Source: Prevotella sp. CAG:755 (GTDB lineage Bacteria > Bacteroidota > Bacteroidia > Bacteroidales > Bacteroidaceae). From it: 19,342 nucleotides of DNA. The notes beneath the pieces were generated by a model. The model did not search any database, was not told the origin of the DNA, and saw only the letters and a program-made list of their open reading frames with translations. The DNA is taken from positions 15,022 to 34,363 of the forward strand of contig HF989230.1 in NCBI GenBank assembly GCA_000431275.1, read 5' to 3'. Of the stretch, positions 14,345 through 19,342 are shown in pieces. The translations under genes were made by a program, and so were the position numbers. Every line of letters begins with the position of its first letter. Positions within the stretch are counted from its first letter, which is position 1.

Positions 14345-16369
14345 CTATTCCTCGTCGCCGGCCGGGAAGTGGTAGCCGACGGGCACGAAGAACTCCACGA
14401 CCGTCCCCCGCGACGGCGGTTGCTGACTGCGTATTTCGAAACGCAGCGGGCGGCTGTTGCGCCTGTTGAGCAGATCGATGGTCTGCGAGAGCACGCGCAG
14501 CCCGGTGCCTGTGCTGCGGTCGTCGGCATGGTCGCCGCCGGGGCGGAAGCCCTCGCCGTTGTCGGTCACGGTGAGCCGGACGCCCTCGCCGGTGAAACGG
14601 ACTTCGACGTCGATGACCGACGACGCGTCGGGATGGGTAAAGGCGTGCTTCAAAGCGTTCTCCACAGGGATTTGCAGGCACATGGCCGGCACGCGGACAT
14701 CGGTGGGCACGTTCTCTGCCACCGACCACCGCACTGCCGGGTATGGCCCGGAACTGAGCTGGCGCAACTCGACATAGCGCTTGACGAGGTTTATTTCCTC
14801 GTCGATGCGCACAGAAGTACGCCCTGAGGCGAGCAGATTGCCCCTCAACACGTCGATGAGCAGCTCGAGCGGCCCGGTCAGCTCGGGATAGGCTCTGAAA
14901 CGTGGCAGCGCAGCGCCCAACACATTAAATATATAGTGTGGCGACATGCGGTTGCGCGCCACGTCCATCCGCAGCCGTGTCATGCGGTCGAGCTGGCGGC
15001 GGTAGCGCCGTTCGTTGCGCCGACGCTGGTTGACAACCACTGCGACAGCCGCAAGCGTCAAGGCGACCAGCAGGACAACCGCAGCGACGATATAGGTCCG
15101 CTGGCGCGACGTCTTGGCGGCGTAGTCGGACAGGGCGATGCGCTGGCGCAGAAGGGTGGTGTCTTGGGCATAACGGAACGTGAACTCGGCGACGTTGTTC
15201 ACCGCCTGGCGGTTGCGGAGCGTGTCGGCGTAGTCGCGGGCACGTTGCTGGTACCGGTAGGCCGTCCGGTAGTCGCCCTGCTGTTCGGCATAGCGCTGCA
15301 AGCGCGAATAGTGGAGTTCGAGGTAGCGCACGGCCAGCTGGCTGGTGTCGAAAGGCTGGGCGAGCAGCCGGCCGGCGTCAGCCGTGCGCCCTTCGGCCAA
15401 GGCGAGGTCCGCCGCCAGGCTGCTTACGTAAAAGCGCACCGATGGATCTGTGTCGGGATGCTGGCGTACGAATTGTTCGCAACGGCTGATATAATGCCGG
15501 GCCTCGGCTTTGTTTCCGAGCAGCAGGAGCACCTCGCCGAGGTTCACTTCTGCCTGGGTCAGGAAAAGGGGATTGCCCAAGGATTCGGCGACACGGTGCC
15601 CTTGGCGGAAAGCGGAAAGGGCCTCCGGATAGCGTTTCTCATAATAGAAGCAGTTGCCCAACGACAAATAGTAGTGGAACACCTCATACTGCGTCACCGA
15701 AGGGAGCAGCGGGCGGGCTTTCGAGAAATAGCGGTGGGCCTCCTTGAAGTTCTCCAACTCAGTGTAGACCTGCCCCAAGCCGGCATAGATGGGAAAATAG
15801 TCAGATTCGGAATCGAGGGAGTCGGCCACGAAAAGGGCGCGGCGGTAGAATTCGGCGGCACGGGGGACACGCCCCGCCCAAAACTGCGCGTCGGCCATAT
15901 TGATGCAGACACTGATGAGCTCACGACGGTCGCTGCTACGGCTGATGGCGGCATAGGCGCGGGCATAGTCGGCACAGGCCGAATCATACTGGCTCCGGAT
16001 AGCGTCCATGACGCCGCGATGGTTCCACAGCTGGCCTTCGAGGGCGGCGGCATCGGGATTGCGACCACACCACGACAGGACGGCGCGATGGCTGCGGGCG
16101 ACTGACTCGCTGTCGCCGCCGAGATTGTGGATCACGGCACGGAAGAGCTCAAGCCGGTAATAGGCCGTGCTGTCGGCGACGGTGCGCTGCATGGCGGCCA
16201 TGAGTGAGTCTGTACGCGCGGGGGCAGCATAAATGCTGTCCATGTGGCGACGAAGGAACGAATCGACCCTCACGGCGTCGGCAGACGGGGCCACGGGCTT
16301 ACGGCCACACCCTACGGCCAACAGGCACAACGCGGCAAAAACAGTTGTCAGGTTCTGCAAAACTTTCAT
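14345..16369 (-). CDS. TPR sensor histidine kinase with lipoprotein-type signal
   Basis: A membrane sensor kinase (674 aa), the likely partner of the LytTR regulator. The N terminus MKVLQNLTTVFAALCLLAVGC is a signal peptide with a lipobox (AVGC, Cys21). Residues about 100-390 are helical TPR repeats, expected in the periplasm. A single transmembrane segment (about 426-446) follows. The cytoplasmic part is a His_kinase/HATPase pair of the LytS/YehU type: phospho-acceptor His478 in SPHYIFNVLGA, N-box VENALKHAF (Asn571), G1 DNGEG (603-607) and G2 GTGL (621-624). The start at 16369 is chosen since it yields the signal peptide and lies downstream of a good promoter; the longer frame to 16474 would begin inside that promoter. 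The gap to the regulator gene is 131 bases. Confidence 0.92.
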   Translation of the reverse strand: MKVLQNLTTVFAALCLLAVGCGRKPVAPSADAVRVDSFLRRHMDSIYAAPARTDSLMAAMQRTVADSTAYYRLELFRAVIHNLGGDSESVARSHRAVLSWCGRNPDAAALEGQLWNHRGVMDAIRSQYDSACADYARAYAAISRSSDRRELISVCINMADAQFWAGRVPRAAEFYRRALFVADSLDSESDYFPIYAGLGQVYTELENFKEAHRYFSKARPLLPSVTQYEVFHYYLSLGNCFYYEKRYPEALSAFRQGHRVAESLGNPLFLTQAEVNLGEVLLLLGNKAEARHYISRCEQFVRQHPDTDPSVRFYVSSLAADLALAEGRTADAGRLLAQPFDTSQLAVRYLELHYSRLQRYAEQQGDYRTAYRYQQRARDYADTLRNRQAVNNVAEFTFRYAQDTTLLRQRIALSDYAAKTSRQRTYIVAAVVLLVALTLAAVAVVVNQRRRNERRYRRQLDRMTRLRMDVARNRMSPHYIFNVLGAALPRFRAYPELTGPLELLIDVLRGNLLASGRTSVRIDEEINLVKRYVELRQLSSGPYPAVRWSVAENVPTDVRVPAMCLQIPVENALKHAFTHPDASSVIDVEVRFTGEGVRLTVTDNGEGFRPGGDHADDRSTGTGLRVLSQTIDLLNRRNSRPLRFEIRSQQPPSRGTVVEFFVPVGYHFPAGDEE

Positions 16370-16444
16370 TTCGTATGAGATAGGATGCCGCCGCCGGGTC
16401 CGCTCCACCCCTCTGACGGAAAGACATTCTTCCATGGCGACGAA

Positions 16445-16474
16445 CAAAGTTAAAACAAATCCGCCGAACCGCAA
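16445..16474 (-). promoter_or_regulatory. Promoter of the TPR histidine kinase gene
   Basis: TTG (16472-16474), 19 bases, then TAACTTTG (16445-16452) on the minus strand matches the Bacteroidota consensus. The leader would be about 70 bases. No LytTR-like half-sites were seen nearby. Confidence 0.6.
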
Positions 16475-16535
16475 GCAGCAGGGGTGTTTTTTTCGGACGC
16501 GCCCTGCGTTTTTCCGTCCGGCGGCTTATAAACAA

Positions 16536-16568
16536 CCGGCGCAGGGCTAACGGATAGCCCTGCGCCGG
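16536..16568 (-). terminator. Intrinsic terminator of the ribBA-BI-1-aminotransferase operon
   Basis: A perfect 14-bp stem, CCGGCGCAGGGCTA with its complement, has a five-base loop. On the minus strand it starts 22 bases after the aminotransferase stop and is followed by TTGTTTATAA. Confidence 0.85.
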
Positions 16569-16589
16569 TACGGTTTGTATGGCGCTTGT

Positions 16590-17783
16590 TTATTTCAAGC
16601 GGGCAACTGCCTCGCGGATGCGACGGAGTGCCTCGACGATGTTTTCGTCACTCGTGGCATAGCTCATGCGGAAGCAGTCGGGCGAACCGAAGGCATCGCC
16701 GCCCACGGTGGCCACGTGGGCCACTTCGAGAAGGAACATGGCGAAGTCCGTGCTGTTCTTGATGACACGGTCGCCGTCGGCCTTTCCGAAGTAGTAGCTG
16801 CACTTCGGGAAAAGGTAGAAAGCGCCATGCGGCTCGTTGACTTCAAAGCCCGGAACTTCCTTGGCAAGACGCACGATCAGGTCTTTGCGGCGCTCGAAAG
16901 CCTTGCGCATCTCTTCGACACAGGTCTGGTCGCCGGCGAACGCGGCTGTCGCAGCCATCTGGCTCACTGAGCAGGGGCCGCTGGTGTACTGTCCTTGAAG
17001 TTTGCTGCACGCCTTGGCAATCCATTCGGGCGAAGCGGTGAAACCGATGCGCCATCCCGTCATGGCGTAAGCCTTCGACACGCCGTTCACCACGACTGTC
17101 CGCTCTTTCATTCCGGGACATGCGGCGATCGAGGCGTGCTGGCCGATATAATTAATGTGCTCATAGATCTCGTCGCTCACGACGATGACGCGTTCATGAC
17201 GGCGGAGCACCTCGGCCAACGCTTCGAGCTCGGCGGCACTGTATACAGCTCCGGTCGGGTTGCTCGGCGAACAGAGGATCAAGAGGCGCGTGCGGGGCGT
17301 GATGGCGGCTTCCAGCTGAGCCGGGGTTATCTTGAAGTCCTGCTCAATGCCGGCCTCGACAATCACGGGAGTGCCTTCGGCCAACAGGACCATCTGAGGG
17401 TAGCTCACCCAATAGGGAGCGGGGATGATGACCTCGTCGCCAGCATTCACGAGCGCCATGACTGTGTTGCACACACTCTGCTTGGCACCGTTCGAGCAGA
17501 CGATCTGGGCCGGCGTGTAGTCCAACCCGTTCTCGCGCTTGAGCTTGTCGACGATGGCTTGGCGCAGCGCAGGATAGCCGGTGACGGGCGAATAGCGCGA
17601 ATAGTTGTCGTCGATGGCCTTCTTGGCGGCCTCTTTGATGTGGTCGGGCGTATTGAAATCAGGCTCACCTACGGAAAGGTTGATGATGTCTATGCCTTGT
17701 GCTTTAAGCTCACCGCTCTTCTGCGACATCGCCAGTGTGGCGGACGGAGACAAGCGGTTCAAGCGTTCTGAAAGTTGGTTCAT
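16590..17783 (-). CDS. Pyridoxal-phosphate-dependent aminotransferase, probably aspartate aminotransferase
   Basis: A class I/II aminotransferase (397 aa) that most likely interconverts aspartate and 2-oxoglutarate with oxaloacetate and glutamate in the cytoplasm. The fold-type I residues are present: Asn175 in SPSNPTG, Asp204 and Tyr207 in VSDEIYEH, the Schiff-base Lys237 in NGVSKAYAMTGWRIG with Arg245, and a C-terminal carboxylate-binding Arg in CFRMSYA. The N-terminal LSVGEPDFNTPDHI and YSPVTGYPALRQA are typical of the subgroup Ib enzymes found in many bacteria, some of which also accept prephenate or aromatic substrates, so exact specificity is open. It is the third gene of the operon, 24 bases after the BI-1 family gene, and a strong terminator follows. 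Confidence 0.93.
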   Translation of the reverse strand: MNQLSERLNRLSPSATLAMSQKSGELKAQGIDIINLSVGEPDFNTPDHIKEAAKKAIDDNYSRYSPVTGYPALRQAIVDKLKRENGLDYTPAQIVCSNGAKQSVCNTVMALVNAGDEVIIPAPYWVSYPQMVLLAEGTPVIVEAGIEQDFKITPAQLEAAITPRTRLLILCSPSNPTGAVYSAAELEALAEVLRRHERVIVVSDEIYEHINYIGQHASIAACPGMKERTVVVNGVSKAYAMTGWRIGFTASPEWIAKACSKLQGQYTSGPCSVSQMAATAAFAGDQTCVEEMRKAFERRKDLIVRLAKEVPGFEVNEPHGAFYLFPKCSYYFGKADGDRVIKNSTDFAMFLLEVAHVATVGGDAFGSPDCFRMSYATSDENIVEALRRIREAVARLK

Positions 17784-17807
17784 GTTATTTATGGCTTGAA
17801 TTGTGAT

Positions 17808-18530
17808 TTATTTGTTGTTCCCGAAGATGCGGAGCAGGTAGAGGAACAGATTGACAAAGTCGAGGTAGAGCGTCAGGCTGCCCATCAAGGCAAGCTTCAT
17901 CGTCGCGTCGTTTACGCCGTCGCCGTATTGAAGCATCATGAACTTGATCTTCTGCGTGTCATAGGCCGTCAGACCTACAAAGACGAGCACGCCGATGTAC
18001 GTGATGGCCCAGCTGAGTGCGGAACTGGCCACGAAAAGGTTGACGATAGTGGCGATGATCAGGCCGATAAGGGCCATGAAGAGGATGCGGCCTATGGGCG
18101 AAAGGTCGCGCTTGACGGCCATGCCGACAAGCGACATGACGGCGAACGTGCCCGCAGTGACAAAAAATGTGGTGGCTATCGACGTCATCGTGTAGACAAC
18201 GAAGATGAGGGACAGCGTTACGCCGTTCAACACGGAATAAGCGATGAACATCAGCCCCGCCACGGGGAACGAGAGACGGTGTATGTTCGCGCTGAGCACC
18301 CATACGAGCGCCAGCTCGGCAATGACGAGCACCCACATCGTCGCGCTATTGCTGAAAACCGCGGACACGAGGCCGGGATTCGTGCCGACGTAAGCGGCAG
18401 TCAGGCCGGTGACGGCCAGGGCCAGGGTCATCCACACGTAGACCTTGCTCATCAGCGAGGCAAACGTCCGCGAGCGTTCGGCGGTCCAAACGGCGGCGGG
18501 ATTAAAGACTTTTTCTCTTTCCATTTCCAT
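17808..18530 (-). CDS. Bax inhibitor-1 (BI-1/YccA/YbhL) family membrane protein
   Basis: An integral inner-membrane protein (240 aa) with about seven hydrophobic segments from residue 28 onward and a short polar N terminus (MEMEREKVFNPAAVWTAERSR). The C-terminal GLTAYDTQKIK with the LYLDFVNLFLYLLRIFGN ending is the BI-1 family signature; the conserved acidic residue in AYDTQ is part of the pH-sensitive latch described for the bacterial homologue BsYetJ, a calcium leak channel. Physiological function in Bacteroidota is unknown. ATG 18530 is used; an in-frame ATG two codons later is equally possible. It lies 20 bases after ribBA and 24 before the aminotransferase gene, so it is probably cotranscribed, with no obvious pathway link. 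Confidence 0.93.
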   Translation of the reverse strand: MEMEREKVFNPAAVWTAERSRTFASLMSKVYVWMTLALAVTGLTAAYVGTNPGLVSAVFSNSATMWVLVIAELALVWVLSANIHRLSFPVAGLMFIAYSVLNGVTLSLIFVVYTMTSIATTFFVTAGTFAVMSLVGMAVKRDLSPIGRILFMALIGLIIATIVNLFVASSALSWAITYIGVLVFVGLTAYDTQKIKFMMLQYGDGVNDATMKLALMGSLTLYLDFVNLFLYLLRIFGNNK

Positions 18531-18550
18531 AACTTTTGCGTTTGAAAGTT

Positions 18551-19342
18551 CTACTTGTTGAAGTGGAGCGTGTGCCCCATGCGATCCTTTTTCGTATGGA
18601 GGTAGCGCTCGTTATAGGGGTTTGGGGCGATTTCGATGGGCACGTTTTCCGTGATTTCCAGTCCGTAGGCTTCGAGGCCGACCCGCTTGACCGGATTGTT
18701 GGTCAGCAGTCTCATCTTTGTCACGTTGAGCAGGCGGAGGATCTGGGCGCCGACGCCATAGTCGCGCTCGTCGGGGTCGTAGCCGAGGTGGATGTTGGCG
18801 TCGACCGTATCGTAGCCTTCTTCTTGCAGCTTATAGGCTGCGATTTTGGCCATCAGCCCGATGCCGCGGCCTTCCTGGTTAAGATAGAGCACCACGCCTT
18901 TTCCCACTTTTTCGATAAGCTGCATGGACTTGTGGAGCTGGTCGCCGCAGTCGCAGCGCTGGCTGCCGAAGATGTCGCCCGTGACGCACGAGGAGTGCAC
19001 GCGCACCAAGATGGGCTCGCCGGGCTGCCACGTGCCTTTGATGAGGGCTACGTGTTCCTTCCCGGTGCTTTTCTGGCGGAACGGGATGAGGCGGAAGTGT
19101 CCGTATTCGGTGGGCATGTCGACCTCCTCGCCCTGTTCGACAAGATTCTCGGTACGCAGACGATAAGCTATCAGGTCGCGGATGGAGATGATGTGCAGTC
19201 CGTGTTTTTCGGCGAAGACTTTCAGTTGGGGCAGGCGCGCCATCGTGCCGTCGTCGTTCAGGATTTCGATCAGGCAGGCCGCCGGGCGCAGTCCCGCCAG
19301 GCGGGCCAGGTCGACGGCAGCCTCCGTGTGGCCGGCGCGGGC
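18551..19342 (-). CDS. ribBA: Bifunctional RibBA: DHBP synthase / GTP cyclohydrolase II, 5' part missing
   Basis: Riboflavin biosynthesis enzyme. The frame is open to the window edge, so the ATG at 19243 is internal; the visible protein begins with [20 protein letters not shown], the end of the 3,4-dihydroxy-2-butanone-4-phosphate synthase domain, followed by [13 protein letters not shown]. Most of that domain lies outside. The GTP cyclohydrolase II domain is complete: the zinc cysteines in [19 protein letters not shown], the [11 protein letters not shown] loop, DYGVGAQIL and the [19 protein letters not shown] stretch. It opens formate from GTP to give the first pyrimidine intermediate. It precedes the BI-1 family and aminotransferase genes with short gaps. 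Its promoter, and any FMN riboswitch, would be outside the window. Confidence 0.97.
   Translation of the reverse strand, partial: ARAGHTEAAVDLARLAGLRPAACLIEILNDDGTMARLPQLKVFAEKHGLHIISIRDLIAYRLRTENLVEQGEEVDMPTEYGHFRLIPFRQKSTGKEHVALIKGTWQPGEPILVRVHSSCVTGDIFGSQRCDCGDQLHKSMQLIEKVGKGVVLYLNQEGRGIGLMAKIAAYKLQEEGYDTVDANIHLGYDPDERDYGVGAQILRLLNVTKMRLLTNNPVKRVGLEAYGLEITENVPIEIAPNPYNERYLHTKKDRMGHTLHFNK

Noticed and set aside
16370..16474. Longer N terminus of the sensor kinase
   Set aside because: The added 35 residues would be encoded by the predicted promoter and leader, and would bury the lipoprotein signal peptide.

Overview
This window looks like a chromosomal segment of a high-GC member of the Bacteroidales, probably near Prevotellaceae; genus and species cannot be fixed from sequence alone. 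The evidence is the SecA tail with its SEC-C zinc motif, the carboxynorspermidine dehydrogenase - bcp - recA gene order, the lipoprotein TPR histidine kinase paired with a LytTR regulator, and Bacteroidota-type promoters (TTG or TTTG, about 20 bases, then TAnnTTTG) ahead of several genes. Shine-Dalgarno sequences are mostly absent, as is usual for this phylum. All the genes look intact housekeeping or regulatory genes. I see no insertion sequence, prophage, CRISPR array, rRNA or tRNA.

Layout, left to right. (1) The 3' part of secA on the plus strand ends at 2002 in a strong terminator. (2) Convergent to it is a minus-strand operon read as carboxynorspermidine dehydrogenase (4678-5877), thiol peroxidase bcp, recA and a sugar-nucleotide-type nucleotidyltransferase (2235-3146). 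Its gaps are about 20 bases, and two similar promoters lie upstream. (3) A secreted DUF3298 protein is followed by a small conserved Bacteroidales protein, with a strong terminator after it; a DEDDh exonuclease gene diverges on the plus strand. (4) clpB (8927-11530, minus) is bordered on both sides by gene-free stretches that each carry a short tandem array with an exact 21-bp period. (5) A MATE-family exporter (plus) has a clear promoter and a leader of about 137 bases that can fold in two mutually exclusive ways. (6) Convergent to it is a two-component system: a lipoprotein-type TPR sensor kinase (14345-16369) and a LytTR response regulator (13437-14213). Between them lie three 9-bp half-sites spaced exactly 21 bp apart, resembling known LytTR/AgrA-type operators. 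(7) The right end is a ribBA - BI-1 family membrane protein - aspartate aminotransferase operon, with ribBA cut by the window edge.

The coding genes belong to known families. The most distinctive material is noncoding: the 21-bp-phased candidate LytTR operator, the paired 21-bp arrays around clpB, the structured MATE leader and the duplicated promoter of the recA operon. These are predictions from reading the sequence and have not been tested.
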